64,000 nucleotides of DNA from Pseudolysobacter sp964466115. Its GTDB lineage: Bacteria > Pseudomonadota > Gammaproteobacteria > Xanthomonadales > Rhodanobacteraceae. Within the stretch, counting starts at the first letter, position 1. The number at the start of each line of letters is the position of its first letter. Both the position numbers and the translations under genes were made by a program. The DNA is taken from the NCBI GenBank assembly GCA_964466115.1, contig CAYXMH010000004.1, forward strand, positions 1 through 64,000, read 5' to 3'. Of this stretch, positions 36,926-45,140 are shown piece after piece. Below the pieces are notes generated by a model. That model was given only the letters and a program-made list of their open reading frames with translations. It searched no databases and was not told the origin of the DNA.

Positions 36926-38710
36926 CTCGAAACCATTGACGAATAGGAAATTGCTGTCCGGTAATACCAATAGATTCGACGAGCGCGCCGGGATTGCGTT
37001 GAGCGAAACTCCGGTTCCTGCAATCGTGCCGGAGCTCACCATCGCCAAATGGTGCGTTCCATCGAAGCGATACCATCGCCATGCGCCGGCCAGTGCACTC
37101 GACAACGTCACCGTCACATCTTGCGATGAGGTGGATTTGTTGAACAACAGCACATAGACGTAGTGACCCACCCTATGCATCGCATAAGCACCGAGTGCAT
37201 CCACATCGCTGCTGGTGGCGGCAACGCTGTCGCCGCTCACGCGAGTATGGGTGCCGTCGTAATTGAGATACAGCGTGAACGCATCCTCGGCGTAGGAACC
37301 CACATCGGGTGCAACCCAGCGAGCGGCCAAATCCACGCCTTCGCGCGCAAAAATCGCCAGTGCTTCGGCTTGCGCCAGCGCGCCACTGGCGCCGTTGTCC
37401 GGGCCCCATTTGTATTCGGTGATCGCAAGTTTGGTGCCGGGGCAGCTTGCCGCTATCCAAGATTTCAGCCTTGGAATCCATTGTGGCTGGTCGGCAATCC
37501 ACGATTCCTGCGTATAGGTCGGGTCATACAACTCTTTGAGCGAGCGCAAACGCCAAGCCGCGGTCGTCGCAGACTCATCCACGTTACTGCCGGTGGCCGC
37601 GATATCGTGAACCCCATCGTCCTGTGGGTAGATGTGCACATCCAGATAATCGATCAAGCGAATGCCATGCGCCGTTTGGTAATCGCACACCTGCTGCAAA
37701 TACCATTGCGCGAACGGCACCCCACCATGCGCTTGGCGGTCGATGCCGTCGATGCAACTGGGTCCACGCGCTGCATCGGCCGCATCGGTGAAAATATCGC
37801 ACCAGCCCCAGGTGACCGGTCCGAAGATTTTGGCATTGGGATCCTGCGCCTTGATCGCACTGCCGTAATCGACGGCTTTTTGCCAAATCTCATCATAGGT
37901 CGGGGGAATCGGGTGCACATCGCGGTGCGTTGAGTTCCACAGCATCGCCTCGTTATCGAGCGCGTAGTACTTCACACCGCCACTGGCTGCAGTGCCGACT
38001 CGGCTTTGAATATGCGCAACCCACAGGGCTTCAAACGACGGCGGCGCCGCGATCGAGGTGTCGCTGATATCGTTGCCCCGAATCAGTCCATGGCTCGCAC
38101 CGGGCGCGTCGGCAACGCAATACACCGTATGGTTCACCATCGGATTGCATTCACCGTTACCGGCATCTGGGTTGGCCCAGCTTTGCCCGCCGGTGGCGGT
38201 GAACTCGGTCTCAAGCTGCGCGCCATATTTGGCAACGGAAAAACCCCAGTGATTGGCGATGCGATCGTCGATCGGCGTCCAGCCGATGGTGGGAATGGTA
38301 ATGAACGGCTGCGCACCGGCCGTTCGCGCTTCGTCGATGAAGGCATCGGCATCGTCGGTTTGCGACGGCGTGTAGTTGATGAAGAAATAATCGCTGGCGG
38401 AATTGTGCTCGACGCCTTGCCAATTGTAACGCGTGACCGAATTGCCGCCCCAGCGGCGGACGGTGTAGCCGATCGCCTGGTTGCGCACGGCATCGCCGAA
38501 CGACACCCCGAAAATTTCATCGCTGATGGGATGCCGGTTCGCGCTTAAGTTGACGCTGACCGTTTGGCTGGTTGCAAGGGAAGGCAGTGTTTTCGGACGG
38601 GCGTTGTCAAGAGAACCCAGGTTCAGATCATCGTTATAAGCGGGAAAAGTGGAGGTTTGGGCACAAACACTGCCACTTAACAGCAACACCGATACGAAGT
38701 AAGCGCGCAC
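36923..38710 (-). CDS. secreted glycoside hydrolase family 44 endoglucanase/xyloglucanase-like
   Basis: The 595-residue secreted enzyme belongs to GH44, which cleaves internal beta-1,4-glucan bonds in cellulose derivatives, xyloglucan or mannan. Diagnostic blocks are VRRWGGNSVTRYNW near the N-terminus, ALDNEAMLWNSTHRD with the acid/base Glu, and KLAITEYKWG with the nucleophile Glu. A C-terminal beta-sandwich follows. There is no carbohydrate-binding module or dockerin. I start at GTG 38710 (GAGG at six bases), which gives a compact signal peptide ending SVCA; an ATG ten codons upstream has no such signal. The tail ends FLFVNGFE, like two other secreted proteins here. No other polysaccharide genes are adjacent. 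Confidence 0.88.
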   Translation of the reverse strand: MRAYFVSVLLLSGSVCAQTSTFPAYNDDLNLGSLDNARPKTLPSLATSQTVSVNLSANRHPISDEIFGVSFGDAVRNQAIGYTVRRWGGNSVTRYNWQGVEHNSASDYFFINYTPSQTDDADAFIDEARTAGAQPFITIPTIGWTPIDDRIANHWGFSVAKYGAQLETEFTATGGQSWANPDAGNGECNPMVNHTVYCVADAPGASHGLIRGNDISDTSIAAPPSFEALWVAHIQSRVGTAASGGVKYYALDNEAMLWNSTHRDVHPIPPTYDEIWQKAVDYGSAIKAQDPNAKIFGPVTWGWCDIFTDAADAARGPSCIDGIDRQAHGGVPFAQWYLQQVCDYQTAHGIRLIDYLDVHIYPQDDGVHDIAATGSNVDESATTAAWRLRSLKELYDPTYTQESWIADQPQWIPRLKSWIAASCPGTKLAITEYKWGPDNGASGALAQAEALAIFAREGVDLAARWVAPDVGSYAEDAFTLYLNYDGTHTRVSGDSVAATSSDVDALGAYAMHRVGHYVYVLLFNKSTSSQDVTVTLSSALAGAWRWYRFDGTHHLAMVSSGTIAGTGVSLNAIPARSSNLLVLPDSNFLFVNGFE

Positions 38711-39126
38711 ATCGCACCTCGCAAGACGGGTAGTGGTCACAGGTTAGAAGCTTAAACGAAGGAAACCGTGCGTGCACTCACGGTTTTGAAAAGCCGCTGA
38801 TTCAACCCAATAGTGCTAAGCCAAAAACCCGGCTGCTTCCTTATTCCACTCCCCCTTAACGGGGGAGTCAGCGCGCGTAAGCGCGCTGGTGGGGGTGGTT
38901 GCGATATCCTTATCTTAAGGAACATATGATGGCTCCGCTCCGAATCCACCCCCATCCCAACCTCTTGCGCATCCTGCGCTCGCAAGCCCGGGTTGCACAT
39001 CCCTTATGCAACCGTTCACGGGCGCGAGACTGTGTCTCGCGAAAGCCCCGCTCCCCCCCTCAAGGGGGAAGGGGCGCGCATGCAAGCAACGTCAAGTTTA
39101 ATTTGCTACATCGTCGTACGAAAAAA
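38711..39126. other. 416-bp intergenic region with GC-rich inverted repeats
   Basis: I see no gene here. CTCCCCC/GGGGGAG arms at 38849-38867 and GCGCGC/GCGCGC arms at 38871-38886 form adjacent hairpins, and related C-rich/G-rich stretches recur near 38945-38960 and 39050-39075. This looks like a dispersed-repeat cluster between the GH44 and SRPBCC genes. Confidence 0.6.
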
Positions 39127-40143
39127 TCACTCAATTGGCATTTTAATCCGCGTTTGCAGTTGCTCCGCGGGCGTGTTGCCCGGATCACTAACAAACTCTT
39201 CAATCAGGCGATCTTTGGTTTTATAGCCTTGCACCGCTGCCCAGGCATAGGCCTTCATGATGGTATCGCTCAATTTGTCATACGGGCCGGTATGAGTGAA
39301 GACCAAAGCCTTACCAGCGTAAGTGCTGCCGGCACGCACATTGCTGGTCGGCAGATTGTCGTTACGATCGACCGGAATCGCTGCATCAAACTTCCAGCCG
39401 CTGTCATCATACGAATTGGTAATCGCCAGCGGTGCTCCGGCTTGATGAATGTCGTTGGTCTTCATCGCCTCACCGATCTCGCCATAAGCCGCACCGAGTG
39501 CTGCCGCAATCGCGGACGGATCTTTACTGCTGCTGCCGCTCACGTACAAGATGGTTTGCGCGCTCAAGGTTTGAACCTCACCGCTGACGCCGGTGATATC
39601 CGCATCGGGAAAGCTTTCGACTAAAGTTTTAAGATTGGCCAACCCGGTTTCATAGTCTTTGCCAATCATCGAACCCATCATGAAGTAGCCAAAATACCGA
39701 CCGATCGGGCTCATCCCCATATCCGCGTCCAGCGCCCAAGTCAGTTTCACCCCTTTATCCGCAGGGGCGATCGTGAACAGCGCAACCGGCCTTCCCATGT
39801 CGCCAAAATCAAGCTGCGTTCTCACCAATTGGTTTGTTTCGCTGGCGATAATCTCTTGGCTGCCCGAACCCACATTTTCGTTCTTACTGCTCCAAGCCAT
39901 TTTGGCACCGACACCACTGACCGGCCCGGTATAGGTGCATTGGGCATTCGGATCAAGCGCGTACCAGGGTGACCATTCATTGAAGCGTTTATAGCTATTG
40001 ATGATTGCGTACACTTCAGATGCAGGACGTGCAATCGTGATGGAACGTTCGACATGCACCGTTTGCGGCAACAAAAACCCGACACCGGCAAGAATCACCA
40101 GTAAGACCACCATCCACAGCAGCAGTTTTTTTAGGAACCCCAT
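39127..40143 (-). CDS. membrane-anchored SRPBCC plus GyrI-like effector-binding protein
   Basis: The 338-residue protein has an N-terminal membrane anchor (about residues 4-25), a polyketide-cyclase/SRPBCC domain (about 28-175, with VERSITIARPASEVYAII and FNEWSPWYALDP) and a C-terminal GyrI-like effector-binding fold (about 185-338, with YVSGSSSKDP and HTGPYDKLSDTIMKAY). This fusion recurs in proteobacteria but has no established function; ligand binding at the membrane is likely. ATG 40143 is preceded by GGAAGGG; upstream in-frame codons read through repeats and are unlikely to be translated. Confidence 0.82.
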   Translation of the reverse strand: MGFLKKLLLWMVVLLVILAGVGFLLPQTVHVERSITIARPASEVYAIINSYKRFNEWSPWYALDPNAQCTYTGPVSGVGAKMAWSSKNENVGSGSQEIIASETNQLVRTQLDFGDMGRPVALFTIAPADKGVKLTWALDADMGMSPIGRYFGYFMMGSMIGKDYETGLANLKTLVESFPDADITGVSGEVQTLSAQTILYVSGSSSKDPSAIAAALGAAYGEIGEAMKTNDIHQAGAPLAITNSYDDSGWKFDAAIPVDRNDNLPTSNVRAGSTYAGKALVFTHTGPYDKLSDTIMKAYAWAAVQGYKTKDRLIEEFVSDPGNTPAEQLQTRIKMPIE

Positions 40144-40473
40144 AACACCCTTCCCAAGTAGGCTCGCGAGTGAGCCGCAACATCCTAGTGCACAGCGCGT
40201 CCGGACGCCATGCGGGATATTCATTTTATCGGGCAATCGCTGGAGCGGCGTCCTTAGAAACCGCCATAGGGGGAATAGGGGGTGGAGCGGAAGGGTTCGT
40301 TAAAACCTCTCCCCGCGCTGGGCAAACACGGGGAGAGGAAGGTCAGGTTAACGATTCGAATTGTATAAGGTGTTGCTGGTATCACTACTGGAAGGGATCT
40401 AACACCTTGCGGCATTAACGATCCCCTCGCAACTTCCGATCCGCAAACAACGCGGTCGGTTGCAGCTAAGGCC
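40144..40473. other. 330-bp intergenic region with two hairpins
   Basis: No gene is supported. CCTCTCCCC (40306-40314) pairs with GGGGAGAGG (40330-40338), a typical dispersed-repeat hairpin. AAGGTGTT (40367-40374) pairs with AACACCTT (40401-40408). Either could end transcripts coming from metJ on the minus strand. Confidence 0.5.
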
Positions 40474-40851
40474 CTACCTGGCCTTTTTCTTTGCTGCTGG
40501 TTTTTTCGCAGTTTTCTTCACGGTAGCGGTTTTGGCTTTCGCCGTTTTCTTCGCCGCTGGTTTTTTTACAGCTTTCTTTGCTGCTGGTTTTTTCGCAGTT
40601 GCTTTTTTCATAGCCATATCGCGTCTAAGCTCCTCGTCAGTTGGCAGTTGCTGCCCAGTAAAAGCGTGTAGAAATGCTTCGCACAGTAAATCACTGTTTG
40701 TCGCATGTCGTAAATTGTGCACCTGGCGTCTGGTGCGTTCATCGGAGAGTAGTTGTAGAACGTGCAGCGGTATCGATACCGTCACTTTCTTCACCGCTTC
40801 GGCTTTTTGGCCGTGCTCGATGTATGGTTCGATGAATTTCGCTGCCGCCAT
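40474..40851 (-). CDS. metJ: methionine repressor MetJ with a histone-H1-like Lys/Ala tail
   Basis: MetJ is the S-adenosylmethionine-dependent ribbon-helix-helix repressor of methionine biosynthesis. Residues 1-78 align closely with the enterobacterial core: EAVKKVTVSIPLHVL contains the DNA-contact beta strand, and DERTRRQVHNLRHATNSDLL plus CEAFLHAFTGQ complete the helices. The usual C-terminal 25 residues are replaced by a 45-residue basic tail (81-125) with 19 Lys and 14 Ala and three KKPAAKK copies, like bacterial histone-H1-type tails. I start at ATG 40851; ten further codons upstream lack support. Tandem met-box-like octamers lie upstream, so autoregulation is likely. Targets in view could include metK at the window end. 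Confidence 0.92.
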   Translation of the reverse strand: MAAAKFIEPYIEHGQKAEAVKKVTVSIPLHVLQLLSDERTRRQVHNLRHATNSDLLCEAFLHAFTGQQLPTDEELRRDMAMKKATAKKPAAKKAVKKPAAKKTAKAKTATVKKTAKKPAAKKKAR

Positions 40852-41018
40852 GATCCCGTTATGTTTGTTGCGCCGGTGCAAAAGTTATTCCTGTCGAGTT
40901 TTCCTGTCAATAATTTTGTGCTACCGAGTTATTCATCACTCGGCGCAGGGTCGGCGCATGCGCAGGCATCTCGGCGCATTTTCCGTTGCGGTTTTAAGCC
41001 GATTTTATTTATTTTTTC

Positions 41019-41058
41019 AGACGTCTTTACATCTAAACGTATTTACCGTTATAAATCT
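41019..41058. promoter_or_regulatory. tandem met-box-like octamers upstream of metJ
   Basis: Starting at 41019 the sequence reads as consecutive octamers AGACGTCT, TTACATCT, AAACGTAT, TTACCGTT and ATAAATCT. The first is a perfect MetJ box (AGACGTCT); the next two match 5/8 and 6/8, then 3/8 and 5/8. MetJ dimers bind such boxes side by side. They lie 168 bp before the metJ start in an AT-rich stretch. The rest of 40852-41332 contains no gene I can support; a small AAACGC/GCGTTT hairpin near 41288-41308 may end the gcvPA transcript. Confidence 0.75.
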
Positions 41059-41332
41059 TTTTTGCATTTCTTCGAATTTAAAAACACTGAAAAAACCCAA
41101 TATTTATGCGGGTTATAGCTGTTTTTAAATATTACCGGAGCCCCTACGATATTTTTTTTACTATCGAACTTGTGCGCAAACTCCGCATGCGACGCGCACA
41201 GGGGAAAACACCCGACTAGGGCGACGCCAACCGATCGAAAACGCCGCTCCTACGGGGGGCATCGCGACTGCTCAAGACACCCTTGATAAACGCCGCTAAA
41301 GTGCGTTTTGCGAGAAATTTGCGCAAATTCGA

Positions 41333-42688
41333 TCAGCTTAGAACGGATTCCAATGCACTCGCGAATTGCTCGAGATCACTGTCGGATTTCGTTTCGGTGG
41401 CGCATACCAACAGCGCGTCATCGAGTTCCGGATACTCTTCTTTCAGCGCGACACCGGCCAAAATATTTTTCCGCGCCAACGCTTCAATCACCGCATTCGC
41501 CGGCTTCGGCAAACGCAGGGCCACTTCGTGGAAGAAGGAACGAGTGAACAAAGCGGAAATTCCGGGGATCGCACATAACCGATCGCGCAACGCTCTGGTG
41601 TTGGCCATGCTGTTGGCCGCGACACGGCGCAATCCAACCGGTCCCAGCATCGCCATATGGATGGTCGCCGCGGTAACCAGAAGGCCCTGGTTGGTGCAGA
41701 TATTTGAAGTCGCCTTGGCGCGCCTGATGTGTTGCTCGCGCGCTTGCAGGGTCAAGGCGAAACCTTCACGGCCCTCAATATCCTCGGTGCGGCCGACAAT
41801 CCGACCCGCCATTTGCCGTACAAACTCCTTCTTGCAGGCCAAAATGCCGAAGTAAGGTCCGCCGGACGACAAAGGCACACCGAGCGGCTGGCCATCGCCG
41901 CAGACAATGTCCGCACCGCTCTTTCCCCAGCTACCCGGTTCTTTCAAGACTGCCAATGCCAATGGATTCACGACGGCAATAGCCAATGCGCCTTGCTCGT
42001 GCGCCCAGTCGGTCAACGCATCCACGTCTTCAATCACCCCGAAGAAATTTGGCTGCGGGATAACCAACGCTGAAAAAGCACCGACATCCTGCGCCGCCAA
42101 CCAGTCGGGTGAAAGGTGGCCACCGGTGCGATCTACCGCAAGCTCCACCACCTCAATTTTTTGCGTGCCGACGATGGTCTTCAATACTTTGCGGTAGGCC
42201 GGGTGCACAGACTTTGGCACCAGCACGCGGCGCGGCCCCTTCTTGGCACAACGCTCGGCCATTAAAACCGCTTCGGCCAACGACGTTGCCCCGTCGTACA
42301 GCGAGGCATTCGATACGTCCATGCCGGTTAAGCGCGTGATCATCGTCTGGAATTCGTAAATCAACTGCAGCGTGCCTTGGCTGGCTTCGGCTTGATACGG
42401 CGTATAGGCCGAATAAAATTCACCACGCGATACGATCGCCCATACCGCGGCGGGAATATGATGTTCATACGCCCCGGCACCGGCAAAGCATAACGGCGTA
42501 CCATCCATTGCCGCACGCTGCTTCATTAGGCGCGTCACGTCCATCTCGTTCAGCCCCATTGGCACCCCTTTTAGCTCGCCCGTTTTTAGCGAGCTTGGAA
42601 TTTCATCGAACAGCGCCTCAATAGTGTCGACACCAATGGCTTTGAGCATCGCGCTCACGTCGCTCGCGGAATGGGGGATAAATGGCAT
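41333..42688 (-). CDS. gcvPA: glycine decarboxylase P-protein subunit 1
   Basis: GcvPA is the N-terminal half of the split P-protein that, with GcvPB, decarboxylates glycine and passes the aminomethyl group to GcvH. The 451-residue product has the normal subunit 1 length and motifs such as AYTPYQAEASQGTLQLIYEF and a SLYDGATSLAEAVLMA block. The PLP lysine is on GcvPB, which is not present in this window. ATG 42688 is chosen because the extra upstream codons precede the conserved MPFIPHS start. It is the third gene of gcvT-gcvH-gcvPA on the minus strand, with a dispersed repeat between gcvH and gcvPA. Confidence 0.96.
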   Translation of the reverse strand: MPFIPHSASDVSAMLKAIGVDTIEALFDEIPSSLKTGELKGVPMGLNEMDVTRLMKQRAAMDGTPLCFAGAGAYEHHIPAAVWAIVSRGEFYSAYTPYQAEASQGTLQLIYEFQTMITRLTGMDVSNASLYDGATSLAEAVLMAERCAKKGPRRVLVPKSVHPAYRKVLKTIVGTQKIEVVELAVDRTGGHLSPDWLAAQDVGAFSALVIPQPNFFGVIEDVDALTDWAHEQGALAIAVVNPLALAVLKEPGSWGKSGADIVCGDGQPLGVPLSSGGPYFGILACKKEFVRQMAGRIVGRTEDIEGREGFALTLQAREQHIRRAKATSNICTNQGLLVTAATIHMAMLGPVGLRRVAANSMANTRALRDRLCAIPGISALFTRSFFHEVALRLPKPANAVIEALARKNILAGVALKEEYPELDDALLVCATETKSDSDLEQFASALESVLS

Positions 42689-42795
42689 GCAAAATTCCAG
42701 ATCAGAAGTAAGCTTAGAAAAAAACGCCGGCCGCAAATGCGGCCGGTGGATTCATTTCACAATCTATAGAAGGGCAGATATAACTGTTAAGAAAA

Positions 42796-42866
42796 CCGTT
42801 CATGCTGAGCCTGTCGAAGCACCGAGGCTTTCCCGCTCACCCTTCGACAGGCTCAGGGCGAACGGG
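42796..42866. repeat. TTCGACAGGCTCAG-family inverted repeat
   Basis: GAGCCTGTCGAAGC near the left side and CCTTCGACAGGCTCAG near the right form a long stem; the edges read CCGTTC and GAACGGG. It lies in the 222-bp gap between gcvH and gcvPA. Other copies are at 48760, 52877 and 60774. Confidence 0.92.
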
Positions 42867-42910
42867 AAAGAGAAATTCTATAGCTTGTGGATTTCAAAAA
42901 CGCTAACCAA

Positions 42911-43309
42911 TCAATGCTCGTCGTTTTCAATCAATTCGGCATAGGCATCGGGATCAAGCGTGTTATCCATGTCGCCGGCAAGATCGTCCGGCTTTACCAC
43001 AAGAATCCAACCCTCGCCGTAGGCGTCTTCATTGATCGTTTCCGGTTTATCGCTCAGCGCCGAATTAACCGCCACGACCTCACCCGAAACCGGCGCGTAT
43101 ACGTCGGAAGCGGCTTTCACCGATTCAACCACCGCGCAAGCCGCGCCCGCGTCGATATGATCGCCAACGCTCGGCAGCTCGACATAAACAAGATCACCAA
43201 GCAAACCTTGGGCATGATCGGAAATCCCGACGGTCACGCGACCGTTGTCTTCCACTCGCGCCCATTCGTGGGTTTTGAGAAATTTCAAATCACCGGGTAT
43301 CTCGTTCAT
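42911..43309 (-). CDS. gcvH: glycine cleavage system H protein
   Basis: GcvH is the lipoyl shuttle of the glycine cleavage system, carrying the aminomethyl group from P-protein to T-protein. The 132-residue protein has the standard length. The lipoylation site is Lys65 in VVESVKAASDVYAPVSGEV, and the N-terminus has the typical LKFLKTHEWARVE start. It lies 74 bp after gcvT and should be cotranscribed with it. Confidence 0.97.
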   Translation of the reverse strand: MNEIPGDLKFLKTHEWARVEDNGRVTVGISDHAQGLLGDLVYVELPSVGDHIDAGAACAVVESVKAASDVYAPVSGEVVAVNSALSDKPETINEDAYGEGWILVVKPDDLAGDMDNTLDPDAYAELIENDEH

Positions 43310-43383
43310 GACCTTGTCCCCTTGAGGCTAATATCGGCGGGATAAATTCTATAACAGGCTGCTATCGGAAAAACGTTATTGGC

Positions 43384-44469
43384 TTAAATACCTTCACAAA
43401 TTTTACCATCGCGCACGAAGGGATAACCCACCAAGCGCAGCGGTACGAGCTTACCGCGAATGTCTACCTGCAGGCTGCGATCACTGCCTGCAGGCACTCG
43501 GGCAAAAGCAATCGCCTTGCCAAGTGTCGGCGAGAAGCTGCCGGAGAGGACCTCCCCCTCGCCCGTCGGCGTCACCACACGCTGGCCATGGCGCAACACC
43601 CCTTTCTCATCCATCACCACACCCACCAGGCAATGCTTGGGACCGGCGGCTTTTTGTTTCTCCAGCACGGAGCGGCCGATAAAATTACGACCTTCATCCA
43701 GCGCCACGGTCCACGCCAAACCAGCTTCGTACGGGGTGATCGTCTCATCCATATCTTGGCCGTAAAGATTCATGCCCGCCTCCAAACGCAGCGTATCGCG
43801 CGCGCCAAGGCCGGCGGGTTTTACTTGAGCGCTAAGCAAACGGTTCCAAAGATCTACTACGCCGGCTGCCGGTACGATGATCTCGTAACCGTCCTCGCCG
43901 GTATAACCGGTGCGCGCGATAAACAGCCCGTCGCCCTCGCACGCCATGAACTTACCGAGCTTCTCCGCCTTGGCGCGGGTTGCGGGCGACAGCAAGCCGT
44001 GCACCTTACCGCGCGCGTTCGGGCCCTGCACCGCGATCATCGCCAAGTCTTCGCGTTCTTTCACTTGCACCGAAAACGGTTTGGCTTGCTTCTCAATCCA
44101 GGCCAAGTCCTTGGCGCGGGTAGCCGCGTTGACGACCAGGCGGAAAAAATCTTCGGCCAGAAAGTAAACGATTAAGTCGTCGATGACGCCGCCTTGCTCA
44201 TTCAGCATGCACGAATACAGCGCCTTGCCGGAGATTTTCAGCTTATCGACGTTGTTGGCCAGCAAATAACGCAAAAATTCGCGCACCCGCGCGCCGGTTA
44301 AATCGACCACCGTCATGTGTGACACATCAAACATGCCCGCATCACGCCGCACCTGGTGGTGCTCTTCCAGTTGCGAGCCGTAATTCAATGGCATATCCCA
44401 ACCACCGAAATCCACCATTTTGGCGCCGAGCGCCCGGTGGCTGGCGTTGAGAGCGGTCTGCTGAGTCAT
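43384..44469 (-). CDS. gcvT: aminomethyltransferase, glycine cleavage T protein
   Basis: GcvT releases ammonia from the aminomethyl-lipoyl group on GcvH and gives 5,10-methylene-tetrahydrofolate. The 361-residue length is normal. Conserved blocks include MVDFGGWDMPLNYGSQ, AGMFDVSHM, GYTGEDGYEI and the ARDTLRLEAGMNLYG segment. It is the first gene of the cluster and is preceded by a nested inverted-repeat leader (44498-44618). No typical glycine riboswitch core was found there. Confidence 0.97.
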   Translation of the reverse strand: MTQQTALNASHRALGAKMVDFGGWDMPLNYGSQLEEHHQVRRDAGMFDVSHMTVVDLTGARVREFLRYLLANNVDKLKISGKALYSCMLNEQGGVIDDLIVYFLAEDFFRLVVNAATRAKDLAWIEKQAKPFSVQVKEREDLAMIAVQGPNARGKVHGLLSPATRAKAEKLGKFMACEGDGLFIARTGYTGEDGYEIIVPAAGVVDLWNRLLSAQVKPAGLGARDTLRLEAGMNLYGQDMDETITPYEAGLAWTVALDEGRNFIGRSVLEKQKAAGPKHCLVGVVMDEKGVLRHGQRVVTPTGEGEVLSGSFSPTLGKAIAFARVPAGSDRSLQVDIRGKLVPLRLVGYPFVRDGKICEGI

Positions 44470-44497
44470 GAAAAAATCCGAAGAGTTAAAAAGTTAA

Positions 44498-44618
44498 GTG
44501 CGAGCTTCGTATTATCGTCAGATGAGGCGACGAAACCAAGCTTTATGGTCGCAACCCGAGCAATCCTTCCAAAATGGCGTGAACTGACGCAAAAGCGATG
44601 GGATCCGACAGCTCGCAC
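44498..44618 (-). promoter_or_regulatory. candidate structured leader of gcvT
   Basis: Three nested pairs are visible: GTGCGAGCT (44498-44506) with AGCTCGCAC (44610-44618), CGTCAG (44516-44521) with CTGACG (44584-44589), and GCGAC (44527-44531) with GTCGC (44548-44552). On the minus strand this would be an RNA of about 120 bases ending 28 bases before the gcvT start. I do not recognise it as a glycine riboswitch. It may be a novel regulatory RNA or a decayed mobile repeat. Confidence 0.4.
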
Positions 44619-44657
44619 CTTTAATTCCCCGTCTTCGAAGGAAGGACGGCACACGCT

Positions 44658-45104
44658 TCACTCCACGGCCTTGACCTTTAACGTCGACCCATCCACCGCG
44701 GTAACCTTAATGGTTGAGCCGACCGGTAAATCCGGGCCTTCTACCAGCCATAACGAATCGCCAATGCGCGCCTTACCGCGACCATTGACGATGGCGGTTT
44801 CCAAATTGTAGTACCGGCCAATCAATTGTTCGGCACGCCGGTTCAGATGTGGTTGATCGCTGCGTCGATCGAATCGGGGCTGAATCCATTTCCAATAAAC
44901 CCCACAGCTAAGAAATGCCAACGCCGCGAACAGCAGGGTTTGCGCCAGCATCGGCAATTCCGGGAACACCATCATGATTACACCGACCAAGGCCGCAGCG
45001 ATGCCGATCCATAGCATAAAGAAACCCGGCAGCATCACTTCAGCGGCGATCAGCAACAACGCCAGCATCCACCATTCGTAATGCATGGCTAAGTTATCGA
45101 ACAT
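44658..45104 (-). CDS. NfeD-like membrane protein (YbbJ type)
   Basis: The 148-residue protein has hydrophobic segments in the first 75 residues (WWMLALLLIAAEVMLPGFF and AALVGVIMMVFPELPML) and a C-terminal OB-fold NfeD domain (about 85-148, with GRGKARIGDSLW and GSTIKVTAVDGSTLKV). The pair with an SPFH protein directly upstream in the operon (36 bp apart) matches E. coli qmcA-ybbJ. NfeD partners modulate SPFH oligomers in membranes. Confidence 0.92.
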   Translation of the reverse strand: MFDNLAMHYEWWMLALLLIAAEVMLPGFFMLWIGIAAALVGVIMMVFPELPMLAQTLLFAALAFLSCGVYWKWIQPRFDRRSDQPHLNRRAEQLIGRYYNLETAIVNGRGKARIGDSLWLVEGPDLPVGSTIKVTAVDGSTLKVKAVE

Positions 45105-45140
45105 GGCATTCTCCGTTTGTAGGTTTACCCAAGGCGCTCG

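Noticed and set aside
44470..44657. glycine riboswitch upstream of gcvT
   Set aside because: The conserved aptamer core blocks are not present on the minus strand; only unassigned inverted repeats are seen.
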